Shown here piece by piece: positions 34,679 through 44,200 of a stretch of DNA of 64,000 bases. Source of the DNA: CAZJAT01 sp964544145 (lineage in GTDB: Bacteria; Hydrothermota; 32-111). The DNA is taken from assembly GCA_964544145.1 (NCBI GenBank), contig CAZJAT010000004.1, positions 1 to 64,000 on the forward strand, read 5' to 3'. Position 1 is the stretch's first letter, and every line of letters begins with the position of its first letter. Under the pieces are notes generated by a model. That model searched no databases. It was not told the origin of the DNA and saw only the letters and a list, made by a program, of their open reading frames with translations. The position numbers and the translations under genes are program-made.

Positions 34679-37600
34679 GAATATCCTTACTGATTTTTGC
34701 TGTTGTCTATTTGAGTGTAATGGCAGATTTTTCAATTATCAGCAATGAAGGCAATAATATCTCTGTTTTTTACAATGGTATTTACAGTGAAGGCGGGAAA
34801 GCAATAATATTGCCTCCGAATGATAATTATTCAATCTCCGTATCTCCATCAAATGCATTTGATAAAAATCAGTATAGAGCAATTTATTCAGGTGATATGC
34901 ATTTGCTGCCTCTTCCACAGACTGATGAGGCATACACAATTAGTGTAAATTATGATAATACAAGGGTGTTTGGAAAGAGGATTATTCCTGAAAGCGATAT
35001 AATGTCTTCATTTTCAGACATAATTATTAATAGTGAGAATATTGCGGAGTTTATCAAACCGAGAACGCCTATTCATTTTAAAGCTTCATATACAGGATTG
35101 CCTGTATTGAAAATGAGGATAGACAGTAGTGGAATATACAGGGTATATTACAGTCAGCTCAATGCTGTGACTGATATTGAGCTTTCAGGGATTAACCCGC
35201 GAAACATACAGCTGTTTTGCAAGAATAAGGAAATACCTTTATATATTAGCAATATTGCTGATTCTTCATTTAATGCAGGTGATTTCATTGAATTCTTTGC
35301 AGAGAGGAATGATGGAGAAGGATACCGTTATTTTGATAAATACAATATTGAAAATGTATATATACTTACAGTGGAAGGAAATCCGGGTTCCAGATATGTT
35401 CAATTCACATCAACCATTTCACATGACTCATTGATAGCAGCGAATATAGAATCTCATTACAGAACAGTTCATGTTGAAGCAGACAGTTTCTTCTACAGAT
35501 TCCAGACAGTATCTGCGGATACCAGTGATTTTTGGTTTGACAGATATATGAATGACCCGAACACATATGATATAAATATTGATTTAAATGACAGAATTGC
35601 GGACAGTCCTTTAATATTGACATCATATTTACATGGTGTATCCCATTTGGGTATAAACCCTGACCATCCGCTTGATATATATATGAATGACAGCATCATA
35701 GAATCAATCAATTGGAATGACCAATTGCCTTATTATTATAAGAGTGATTCCATTGTTCTTCCGGATACAAATGAGATATGTGTAACATATCATGTGAAAT
35801 CAATTCCGGGAGATACATCAAGCAGTGATTCCCTTCTGTTCAATGATATAATGCTTAATTGGACAGAATTGACATATGAGAGGGCATTGAGGCCTGAAAA
35901 CGGTTATCTGGTTTTTTCAATGGATCCGAGAGAAGGATATGGCAGATTCAGATTCCGGATTACGGGTTTTGCCAATAGCAATGTTGAAATTCTACGAAAA
36001 GACTTAAAGAGAATTATCGGTTTCAATGTATTATATGATACACTTACATTTACATATACTGTAATCTTTGAGGATGATATATATACCACGGGTGTTCAAT
36101 ATGGTGTTTATGAAAGATCAAATTTGCATACACCCGATGAAATTGAAAGATATGAATATGCAGATTTAGCATCATCGCTGAATAGGGGTAAATTTGTTAT
36201 TATATGTCCTCAGGAATTAAAAGAGGAATCTGCTGAGATAGCCAATCTATTTGATGAGGATGTTTTTATTGCCGGAACGGAAGATATCTATAATGAATTC
36301 TCAGATGGATTTGTACGTCCATCGGGAATAAGGGATTTCCTTCGTGCGGCATATAATAATTGGGAAATAGCTCCGACACATGTTCTTCTGCTTGGGGATG
36401 CTTCCAGAGACCAGAATAATCATTTAAACAAAAAACAGTATTATATACCTAATGGATATGTATACGGTCTAGTGGATTTCGGCTATTCATGCTCAGATAA
36501 CTATTATGGCAGAGTAGTGGGTGAGGATGTACTTGAAGATATCTCTGTATCAAGATATCCGGTTAAAACAATAAATGATATTTATAATCTCAAATCAAAA
36601 ATTATTCACTACACAGATCCTCGAAATATGGGTACGCATTATCTGAGAGCTTTAATGGTCTATGACACCACAGAATACATACGCAGTGAAAATGATTCAA
36701 AAACGCTGGGAAGTATGCTGCCTTTTTATCTCTATCCCAAATATATGCACACATTCCAAAGCTGGGGCCCCGATTTTATTCCGGAACTGTATAAAGGTGC
36801 ATTTGTAATGAATGTGCTTGCACATGGAGCAATACGTTCAATTGGCTATGGAATGTATTTGAGGATTTTTGATGTATATAGATATAACAACATATCCCGT
36901 CTGCCGCTTGTCAATGTTTTTTCATGCAATACAACGGAATTTGATTTTGTTGCTCCAGATACTATATCAATAGGTGAAGCATTTGCAACTGCTCCAGGCG
37001 GAGGCGCTATTGGATATTACGGAGCAACCGGGACATCAGAAGCAGGTGTCAATTTTGTTTTATCCAGAGCGATATTCAGACAGTTTACTGAAAAGGGATT
37101 GAAAAATATTGGTGATATTCTCCGTATAGGGGAAACAGAATTTTTCCTTGAAGCCAGCAATAATAATCCATACAATTTTTTATATTATAGGTCTCAGGAG
37201 ATAATGAATTATAATCTCCTTGGCATTGGTTTTCTTGATCTCAATATTCCCAAACCTTCAAATGATGAACTGTTATTATCAAGTGAAGACCTGGGAGCCG
37301 GGGATACTCTGACTGTAGAACTCAATTCTCAGCATATTCAAAATGGCAATATGGAAAGTATAATTCTGGATATTGACAAAAACGCTATTTCACATAATCA
37401 CAGCGAGATATTTGATTCTACCGGGACAAACAATCTTATAATGCCTGATACAGTTAATATCGGTTCAATGACAGTATTGACAGTTTCATCATCATCAGAC
37501 ACATCATTATTACAATATGCTTTTCCCTCTATAGGACGTGTCGGCATGTCAACTTTCGGTATGCTGCCTGCTGAACCGGATACAAGTAGCAGATTTATTA

Positions 37601-39153
37601 TATATGCAAAGATCAAGAATGCAGGTGCGCTTACAGAGCAGTATGCATATTATAAAAAGGAAACAGCAGGAAATTATACATTTGTTTTACTGAAAAGGGA
37701 TTCCAGTGATACAACCATGTTCAAATCAGATTCATTGGGACCGCTGACAGCCGGCTCATCAGATTATAAATTTCTTTATTATATATCAATGAAAGACAGC
37801 ACCAGCAATATAATAAATTCTGCTAAAAAATATTATTTAGTGAAATCCCTTCCTGATTTCGGATTGAAGACAAACTCATTGGAGATAAATTCTGTAAACA
37901 GAACACCGGTAATTGAATATTATATTGAAAACTTCAGGGGCCTTTCCATACCGGGATTTGCGGTTGAGTTTTATGAAATCGGCACAGATTCAGCTATCAT
38001 AACCATTGATTCTATTGCCGGTATAAATGAAATACTTTCAAAGAATTATGCTACTCTTAATGAAGATGTCTATTTAAATGATTTTACTGTGACAATGGAT
38101 ATCTATAATCAAATCAATGAAGCTGCTGAAGATAATAATAAAATAGTATTTGAAAATTATGACCATCTGATTATTTTAATCGATGATGATGTTGAAGATA
38201 AAAATCCGGATTTTCATCTATTGTCAGCTGATATTGAAGACAGATTCAGTAATCTTGGGTCTTTCTTATGTTTTTCAAGGAATGAATTCACTGATTCATT
38301 AAGCACTATGAAGATGTTTTCTGAAAGTGATGGAAATGTATATGAATATAATATTTTTAATGGCGATACAGTAAAATGTGATATTAATCTCTCATTTAAT
38401 GATTCCACGCTTAATGATGAAGATTATAATTTATATGCTTATGATTTTAATGACAGTGTTTATGTGAAGGTATCTGATATTCTGGATTATGTGAATGTAA
38501 GTCTTAACACCGGTCTTAATAAGTTTACAATTGCAGATCACACAGATTCATTATCACCATATATAGCAATACTGATTGAAAACAGTGATTATGTGGGCAA
38601 TGTAATATTATCCGAAGAATGTGAATTATCATTTGTTATTGAGGATGAGAGCGGAGTAAGACCGGATGATATAACTATCATTCTAAATAATGATACATTG
38701 ACGCGGGGTGAATATTCAATATCAGAGAACACTGATATCAGAAATATTCCAATACAGATGACCAAAAACCTTGATGACGGGATATATGATATTACTGTTA
38801 TCGCAAAGGATATTTACAGTAATGAAAGCACTGAAATAATGGAGTTTAAAGTTGCTCAGACATTTGCAATACTGTCTGCAGCAAATTTCCCCAATCCTGT
38901 TTCAGGCTCATCCACTGTTTTAGCCTGCAGGCTGACTGAAAATGCAGATGAATTAATATTTCATTTATTTGATTCATCAGGCAGAAAAATAAGACAACAA
39001 TCATTTATTCCGGGTAGCGATAATATTTTCACATATGATTTTGATGTTTCAAATTTATCAAATGGAACGTATTTATATTACTTTGAAGCATATAAGAATG
39101 GCGGCAGTGAAAAAGTTAAATCAAAGATTCAGAAAATGAGTGTGCTTAAATGA
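34666..39153 (+). CDS. porU: PorU-like C25 peptidase, candidate T9SS sortase
   Basis: A large (1495-residue) exported protein. After the signal peptide, residues about 140-230 contain MRIDSSGIYRVYYSQL and NPRNIQLFCKNKEIPLYI, the N-terminal pattern that distinguishes PorU and related C25 proteins. The catalytic dyad is seen as VLAHGA (His720) and NVFSCNTTEFD (Cys754), with a later APGGGAIGYYGAT strand. A long beta-sandwich region follows. The C-terminal 90 residues, beginning FPNPVSGSSTV, form a T9SS-type sorting domain, as in PorU itself. PorU cleaves the sorting domain of substrates and attaches them to anionic lipopolysaccharide. The adjacent PorV-like gene supports the assignment. An alternative is an ordinary surface C25 protease. 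Confidence 0.75.
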   Translation: MVKLRISLLIFAVVYLSVMADFSIISNEGNNISVFYNGIYSEGGKAIILPPNDNYSISVSPSNAFDKNQYRAIYSGDMHLLPLPQTDEAYTISVNYDNTRVFGKRIIPESDIMSSFSDIIINSENIAEFIKPRTPIHFKASYTGLPVLKMRIDSSGIYRVYYSQLNAVTDIELSGINPRNIQLFCKNKEIPLYISNIADSSFNAGDFIEFFAERNDGEGYRYFDKYNIENVYILTVEGNPGSRYVQFTSTISHDSLIAANIESHYRTVHVEADSFFYRFQTVSADTSDFWFDRYMNDPNTYDINIDLNDRIADSPLILTSYLHGVSHLGINPDHPLDIYMNDSIIESINWNDQLPYYYKSDSIVLPDTNEICVTYHVKSIPGDTSSSDSLLFNDIMLNWTELTYERALRPENGYLVFSMDPREGYGRFRFRITGFANSNVEILRKDLKRIIGFNVLYDTLTFTYTVIFEDDIYTTGVQYGVYERSNLHTPDEIERYEYADLASSLNRGKFVIICPQELKEESAEIANLFDEDVFIAGTEDIYNEFSDGFVRPSGIRDFLRAAYNNWEIAPTHVLLLGDASRDQNNHLNKKQYYIPNGYVYGLVDFGYSCSDNYYGRVVGEDVLEDISVSRYPVKTINDIYNLKSKIIHYTDPRNMGTHYLRALMVYDTTEYIRSENDSKTLGSMLPFYLYPKYMHTFQSWGPDFIPELYKGAFVMNVLAHGAIRSIGYGMYLRIFDVYRYNNISRLPLVNVFSCNTTEFDFVAPDTISIGEAFATAPGGGAIGYYGATGTSEAGVNFVLSRAIFRQFTEKGLKNIGDILRIGETEFFLEASNNNPYNFLYYRSQEIMNYNLLGIGFLDLNIPKPSNDELLLSSEDLGAGDTLTVELNSQHIQNGNMESIILDIDKNAISHNHSEIFDSTGTNNLIMPDTVNIGSMTVLTVSSSSDTSLLQYAFPSIGRVGMSTFGMLPAEPDTSSRFIIYAKIKNAGALTEQYAYYKKETAGNYTFVLLKRDSSDTTMFKSDSLGPLTAGSSDYKFLYYISMKDSTSNIINSAKKYYLVKSLPDFGLKTNSLEINSVNRTPVIEYYIENFRGLSIPGFAVEFYEIGTDSAIITIDSIAGINEILSKNYATLNEDVYLNDFTVTMDIYNQINEAAEDNNKIVFENYDHLIILIDDDVEDKNPDFHLLSADIEDRFSNLGSFLCFSRNEFTDSLSTMKMFSESDGNVYEYNIFNGDTVKCDINLSFNDSTLNDEDYNLYAYDFNDSVYVKVSDILDYVNVSLNTGLNKFTIADHTDSLSPYIAILIENSDYVGNVILSEECELSFVIEDESGVRPDDITIILNNDTLTRGEYSISENTDIRNIPIQMTKNLDDGIYDITVIAKDIYSNESTEIMEFKVAQTFAILSAANFPNPVSGSSTVLACRLTENADELIFHLFDSSGRKIRQQSFIPGSDNIFTYDFDVSNLSNGTYLYYFEAYKNGGSEKVKSKIQKMSVLK

Positions 39154-40115
39154 AAAATATTTTTATAATTTTAATCATATGTCCTATATTTTTATTCAGT
39201 ACAGAATCTTTTCTGGATATTTACATGTTTTCATCAGGGGAAGCAAATGCAGGGAACACTTTCTCAAGCACAGGCGATTATATTGCAGTAAATAACCCTG
39301 CGGGTAATTTGAATGTGATGACATTTAAAATGCTCTATGAACATAAATTCCTTATGGATAATATCAGCTCATACAATGCAGCATCAGTAACAATACCTAT
39401 ATTCAATACTATAAGTACAGGTATCTCTTATATAAATCAGAATATTGATAATATACCCATTTACGGCGAATATCCGGGTAATCCGGATTCACTGGATTTT
39501 GAACCGCTTGGTTATTTCAGTGATAATGCTCATGCATTTTATTTCAATATTGCTTATACTTATGTGCCATCACTATATACAGTATATGAATTGGCAGTGG
39601 GAACAAATATAAAATATATATATCATAATATTTATAATAATACCGGAATGGGTTCAGGATTTGATATTGCAGCAGATTTACTGCTGTATATGAATAGAAT
39701 AAATTATAAATGGATTGGATTAATGGACTTTTTCATAATAATGCAGGATGTGGGAACAACCGAAATTAAATGGAATACACTTAGTGAAAATATTGACCAG
39801 AGAGGGTATCAACTAGTAACAGGTATAGGATATTCACTGCCTGTTGATGTGCTAAAAACAGAGTTTAATACAGAAGTGAATGCTAAATACGGAAGGAACA
39901 ATGGAATGGGCGCTGCGATAAGTATGAATTATAACAATATGGCAGGTATAACTACAGGAATCAATTATGAGGAAGGATTGAACAATTACTCATTTAGTGA
40001 ACCGCGAGCCGGTGTTTTTATTCTATTCTCGGGATTTGAGGTGCATTACAGCATATCATCATCAGAATTAGGTTTGAATCATTCAGTAACAGTTGGTTAT
40101 TCATATGATAAATAA
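39150..40115 (+). CDS. PorV/PorQ-like outer-membrane barrel
   Basis: A 321-residue beta-barrel of the UPF0164/PorV family in the FadL superfamily. After the signal peptide it has SSGEANAGNTFSSTGDYIAVNNPAGNL, which corresponds to the A-x-x-A-x-G-(x)-A-x-x-D/N-PA element that opens PorV and PorQ proteins, and then regular amphipathic strands to a C-terminal aromatic end (VTVGYSYDK). PorV shuttles T9SS substrates from the translocon to PorU. The four-base overlap (ATGA) with the PorU-like gene indicates a shared function. PorQ or another PorV paralogue cannot be excluded. Confidence 0.72.
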   Translation: MKNIFIILIICPIFLFSTESFLDIYMFSSGEANAGNTFSSTGDYIAVNNPAGNLNVMTFKMLYEHKFLMDNISSYNAASVTIPIFNTISTGISYINQNIDNIPIYGEYPGNPDSLDFEPLGYFSDNAHAFYFNIAYTYVPSLYTVYELAVGTNIKYIYHNIYNNTGMGSGFDIAADLLLYMNRINYKWIGLMDFFIIMQDVGTTEIKWNTLSENIDQRGYQLVTGIGYSLPVDVLKTEFNTEVNAKYGRNNGMGAAISMNYNNMAGITTGINYEEGLNNYSFSEPRAGVFILFSGFEVHYSISSSELGLNHSVTVGYSYDK

Positions 40116-41043
40116 GGAATCAGTTCTCAAGATTACTGATAAGAATAATTTTCTTGTATTTGCAGGCACAAATGAAGACAATATAAAATCAATATTGTCA
40201 GCTATAAAGGATAAATATGTTGATCCGTCATTTGAGGATTTGGACTATATTGAAATATATGGTGATGAATTCAATATGGAAGAGTTCTCACAGTCGGCAA
40301 TGGCTATGCCAATGATCTCAGCAAAGAAGGTAATAGTAGTTAGAAATGCTGTACGATTGAGTTCAGCAGATGCTAAGGATCTCAATAAAATCGCGGAGAG
40401 TATGAGCGAAAGCGTAGTACTTGTTCTGATTTATGTTGATCCGAATAAATACCATTCTCAGATAGTCAGGCAGTCAGAGGATTTATTCCAAAATGCTAAG
40501 ATAATACTTATGGCAAGAGAAAGACAATTAACCTTTGATGACATCAGGGTCATTTCATCTGAAAAAAATCTCAATTTAAGTGAAAACGCAATAAGAAGAA
40601 TATTAGATATCTCTGATTCTAATCCGGATATTGCAATGAATCTGCTTAATACTGCATGGATGCTTAACAATAATGAATCATTTGACAGTATGATAGAGGA
40701 TAAATCAGGATTTGAAATTTATCCTACTATGCATAATGAATTTCTCAATTTTTTTTCAATGTATCAAAAGGAAAAATGTTTTGAATTCTACAGACGTTTA
40801 ATAAAGTGGCATGTGATTTCCCCGGAGGGTTTAATCATGATATTATTGAGTCATATTGAAAAAATGAAAAAATCGGCCTGTGGGAATGGAAATATAAGGT
40901 ATAATAAAAATAAATGGAATTTATCTGAAATTGACAGGGCATATTATTTGTTTTATAATGTGCTTAGAAATTTCAGAACAATCAAAAAAGAATATGCAAT
41001 TTTATCATTTGAACAGGTGCTCTTAAACGTATTAAAAGCTTAA
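40105..41043 (+). CDS. holA: DNA polymerase III, delta subunit
   Basis: A protein of about 312 residues that should open and load the beta clamp. It follows the HolA pattern: an N-terminal AAA+-like domain without a working P-loop (FLVFAGTNEDNIKSILSAIK), the MISAKKVIVVRNAVRL segment with the clamp-binding element just before it, the CNPF-like region replaced by ILMARERQLTFDDI, and a C-terminal helical collar (LMILLSHIEKMKK). The preferred start is ATG 40105; a TTG at 40093 is an alternative. It overlaps the barrel gene by 11 bases, an odd pairing of replication and secretion genes probably reflecting only operon history. Confidence 0.82.
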   Translation: MINKESVLKITDKNNFLVFAGTNEDNIKSILSAIKDKYVDPSFEDLDYIEIYGDEFNMEEFSQSAMAMPMISAKKVIVVRNAVRLSSADAKDLNKIAESMSESVVLVLIYVDPNKYHSQIVRQSEDLFQNAKIILMARERQLTFDDIRVISSEKNLNLSENAIRRILDISDSNPDIAMNLLNTAWMLNNNESFDSMIEDKSGFEIYPTMHNEFLNFFSMYQKEKCFEFYRRLIKWHVISPEGLIMILLSHIEKMKKSACGNGNIRYNKNKWNLSEIDRAYYLFYNVLRNFRTIKKEYAILSFEQVLLNVLKA

Positions 41044-41052
41044 GGGGGAAGT

Positions 41053-41979
41053 ATGGACCTAAGAGAATTATTGTCAGCAAAAGAGAGTGTTAAGGAAAAA
41101 TTAGAAAAACTGGAACACATCAAGTCGGATATAAGAGAAGCTGTGTATGACAAGATTAAAGCTGAATATACAGAAAAGATGACTGAAATTGACAAGGCTA
41201 TTGATGAGAACAAATTACAGGTTGAAGAAGAGCTCAGCAGCATTAAAGAGGAAATAGCTGAGGTCAATTCATTCCTTGAGAAATACGAATCAGAATATGA
41301 GGAAATCAGTGTTCGCATCCAGATTGGAGAATTCAGCGAGGATGAGTATGGTGAAAAAAGGGATGAATTGAAAAATCAGATTGACATGTACATAATGAGG
41401 CAGAAAGAATTGAATCAGAAAATGGCAGAATTGGGTGTGACTGGAGATGCAGAAGAATTAGAGGAAAGCAGTCTTGATGATACACAGAAAGAAGAGGATA
41501 TTGAATCGGTATTTGATGAGATAAGCACACTTGAAGAAAAACCCGATTTCAGTACTGAAATTGTTGAAGATGAAACGGATGTTGCTGATAACACGGAACC
41601 AGAAATTATGCCTGATTTTAATGCTGAGATTACTGAATCAGAAGCTGTTGATTTATCTGAAAAGGATAAAGATGATGCGGCATTTGAACTGGCAACTGAT
41701 TTGACACCTGATGTTGAAGAGGAGAAGAACCCATTCGAAGATGCATTGAAGGATCCGATTAATGATATATTACAGCCTATTATCACTGAGGAATTTAATG
41801 AAAATGAAAACAGTGACGGCATACAGCCGATAGAGACCAATTTGAATGAGTTTTTCAATGCAGCAGAAGAAAATGATGAAGAGCAGAATGACATTGAGGG
41901 TATTACATGCCCAAAATGCGGTCATGTAAATAATCCTAATTTGATGAATTGCGAAAAATGCGGTGCTGAGCTGTTCTAA
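41053..41979 (+). CDS. Coiled-coil protein with acidic middle and C-terminal zinc ribbon
   Basis: A 308-residue protein that I do not recognise. Residues 1 to about 125 are strongly helical and coiled-coil-like (many Lys, Glu and Leu heptads). Residues about 125-275 are very acidic, low in complexity and probably disordered, with repeated PDF/PE elements (PDFSTEIVEDE, MPDFNAEITESE). The end is a zinc-ribbon with Cys286, Cys289, Cys300 and Cys303 (TCPKCGHVNNPNLMNCEKCGAEL). No signal peptide; cytoplasmic. Such zinc-ribbon tethers are often regulators or assembly factors, but nothing here fixes the role. A strong AAGGGGGA site precedes ATG. It sits between holA and the polysaccharide flippase. 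Confidence 0.6.
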   Translation: MDLRELLSAKESVKEKLEKLEHIKSDIREAVYDKIKAEYTEKMTEIDKAIDENKLQVEEELSSIKEEIAEVNSFLEKYESEYEEISVRIQIGEFSEDEYGEKRDELKNQIDMYIMRQKELNQKMAELGVTGDAEELEESSLDDTQKEEDIESVFDEISTLEEKPDFSTEIVEDETDVADNTEPEIMPDFNAEITESEAVDLSEKDKDDAAFELATDLTPDVEEEKNPFEDALKDPINDILQPIITEEFNENENSDGIQPIETNLNEFFNAAEENDEEQNDIEGITCPKCGHVNNPNLMNCEKCGAELF

Positions 41980-41996
41980 ATAATTATTAATAATTT

Positions 41997-43358
41997 ATGA
42001 GATTACGTCATGCACCTCTATATACAATAAGCATATATATAAACACCATACTTGCAGCATTGCAGGGTATTGTGGCAGCAACCCTTTTAGATCCCTATTA
42101 TATGGGCTATTTCTCACAGATTAAGGTAATACTTGCTTATTTAATGATGATTAATGTCGGTTTTATAAATGGTTTGCTCATTGTACTTCCCAAATCAGAC
42201 AGACAAACGCAGCAAGAATATATTAATGCAGGTTTCTGGATGAGCCTTGCATTATACTCATTGGGTGCATTTGTTTTTCTGATTCTTTATTTTATTATGC
42301 ATGAGAAGTCATTTCTCTTTGTAGCCATTGTATTCCCCATATATGGCATAAAAGAGATACCGATATATATAATGAGAGGAAAGGGTGATTTTAAGAGTTT
42401 GTCCATAATGTATATCATATCATCAATAGTATCCTTTGCCCTTATAACAGGTTTGATTTATTATTTCAAGTTCATAGGTGCATTGGGAGCTCTCTCCTTA
42501 ACTGTCATTCTAATGCTTGTGCTGGGCCTTGGAGTCGGGAAAATCAGGGTTTCACTCAAAATAAAAAAACAACGAATAGTGGGGCTTTTCCGGAACGGCA
42601 TATTTATATATATAAAGGATTTTTTCAGATTTCTGAAGAGTTCAATGGAAAAGCTTATCATGATGTTTATTATGCCAAAAGAGGTTTATGCAGTTTACAC
42701 TGTCGGCATTGTGATGATATCATTTTTTGATATTCTACCATCAACAATATTTCAGTATCTGCTTCCGGATTTTATCAGAGAAGGGACAAAATGGTCTGAA
42801 GAAAGAATGTCAAAAACTATTTCCATAATTACATACATAATGACTGTCCTTCTTCTGGGAGGTATATATGTGTTTTCAATGCTTATACCAAAGATTCTTC
42901 CTGCTTACACATCATCCCTTATCATTTTTTATTTGTTAACATTCACATGTTATATAAATATATGGAATTATATAATATATAATAAATTTGTTTCAGAAAA
43001 TAAGATCAAATATATGTATGCATCACAATTCATCGGCTTATTTGCATTACTTGTTTCAATTGCTGTCTTCTATGGATTAATGAATGTGAATGTATCAGAT
43101 ATGATTTTCGCCGCATATTCAATACTTATAGCAAGAACTGCCTACATAATTTCACTTATAATCATATTCAGGGCAAGTACAAGTCTTAATCTATTTACAC
43201 CCGAAACAAGTATAATCAGCGGAAGCAGTATTCTGACTATTATAGCTGCGCTTCTGCTTGTATCCAGAAATATACATATAATTCCTCTTCTCCTTTTTGC
43301 ATACAGTATAATATATTTTAAAAGGCTTAGGGCATGGATACGAGAATTGACATTATAG
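41997..43358 (+). CDS. Polysaccharide flippase (Wzx/MATE-like)
   Basis: A 453-residue integral membrane protein with about 12 to 14 hydrophobic helices spread evenly along its length, opening with IYINTILAALQGIVAATLLDPYYMGYFSQIK, the typical polysaccharide-biosynthesis transporter start. It should flip lipid-linked oligosaccharides across the inner membrane. The loop KSSMEKLIMMFIMPKEVYAVYTVG (about residues 214-237) matches the mid-protein region of Wzx-like transporters. Unlike its neighbours it has no ribosome binding site; the 17 bases before the ATG are only A and T. It is followed by a glycosyltransferase gene overlapping by 25 bases. Confidence 0.8.
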   Translation: MRLRHAPLYTISIYINTILAALQGIVAATLLDPYYMGYFSQIKVILAYLMMINVGFINGLLIVLPKSDRQTQQEYINAGFWMSLALYSLGAFVFLILYFIMHEKSFLFVAIVFPIYGIKEIPIYIMRGKGDFKSLSIMYIISSIVSFALITGLIYYFKFIGALGALSLTVILMLVLGLGVGKIRVSLKIKKQRIVGLFRNGIFIYIKDFFRFLKSSMEKLIMMFIMPKEVYAVYTVGIVMISFFDILPSTIFQYLLPDFIREGTKWSEERMSKTISIITYIMTVLLLGGIYVFSMLIPKILPAYTSSLIIFYLLTFTCYINIWNYIIYNKFVSENKIKYMYASQFIGLFALLVSIAVFYGLMNVNVSDMIFAAYSILIARTAYIISLIIIFRASTSLNLFTPETSIISGSSILTIIAALLLVSRNIHIIPLLLFAYSIIYFKRLRAWIRELTL

Positions 43359-44200
43359 TAGTTGCATATAAGAATATTCAGCGTTTTATGAAGAAGAATT
43401 ATTCACTTATTTCAGATAATAATATTAGGATAATTATTGCTGACAATAACAATAATAATATTAAGGAATGCAGGAATGATAATGTAATATATGTAAATAT
43501 GGGTGCAAATATGGGATATGGAACTGCAGTTAACAGGGTTCTGAAATACTCCAAAAGCAAATTTGTTATGATTTGCAATGATGATATTGTGTTTAAAAAG
43601 GATTTTTTTACAACAATATACAGAGAGATGGAATTTTATGAAAGGGGCAATATAGGATTAATAGGATTCAATGTAATTAGTGAGAAAACGGAAAGAAGGG
43701 GATTACACAGACAATTATACAGCATTCCGCTTATTTTATTCCATTTTTCAATTTTTCCTCTCATATTATCGCTTTTTTCCAGGGGGAATGGATACATTGG
43801 AGGATATGAAACCATTCATTATCATAAATCCTCAAAATATGTGAAGGGCGTCTCCGGCTCCTGTTTTATGTGCGGCAGGGATATACTTCTTGGTTTAGGC
43901 GGTTTTGATGAGAAATTTTTCTTGACATATGAGGAAACGGAATTATTCAGGCGAGTACTAAAAGCGGGATATCTCATATATTATGAAAGCAGCGCAATTG
44001 TATATCACAAACATGGCTTTTCAGCATCAGGTATATCCTTAAGAGAATCATACAGGTCAATGCATGTTTATCTTGAAAAACACTATCCAAAATGGGCAGT
44101 TATATCAGCTAAACTATATATATTTATATGGCTGTCAATAAGGGCACTTTTTTCAAAAAAGAAGAGAAATGAAATTAAATACTTTCTGCTTAAACAATAG
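43334..44200 (+). CDS. Glycosyltransferase, GT2 family
   Basis: A 288-residue GT-A enzyme of the rhamnosyl/WcaA-like type. The N-terminal nucleotide-binding strand is IDIIVVAYKN, the metal-binding DxD motif is NDDIVF (MICNDDIV), the acceptor loop GVSGSCFMCGRDILLGLGGFDEKFFLTYEETELFRRVLKAG (about residues 175-215) contains the ED-type catalytic residues of the family, and the KHGFS segment follows. A C-terminal hydrophobic stretch may peripherally anchor it to the membrane. It should add a sugar to a lipid-linked glycan. It overlaps the flippase gene by 25 bases and the polymerase gene by 32, so the three are cotranslated. Confidence 0.85.
   Translation: MDTRIDIIVVAYKNIQRFMKKNYSLISDNNIRIIIADNNNNNIKECRNDNVIYVNMGANMGYGTAVNRVLKYSKSKFVMICNDDIVFKKDFFTTIYREMEFYERGNIGLIGFNVISEKTERRGLHRQLYSIPLILFHFSIFPLILSLFSRGNGYIGGYETIHYHKSSKYVKGVSGSCFMCGRDILLGLGGFDEKFFLTYEETELFRRVLKAGYLIYYESSAIVYHKHGFSASGISLRESYRSMHVYLEKHYPKWAVISAKLYIFIWLSIRALFSKKKRNEIKYFLLKQ

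Noticed and set aside
41415..41894. Minus-strand serine-rich frame of 159 residues
   Set aside because: It is the mirror of the acidic Asp/Glu-rich region of the zinc-ribbon protein; GAT and GAA codons read backwards give Ser and Phe. No start site or context.
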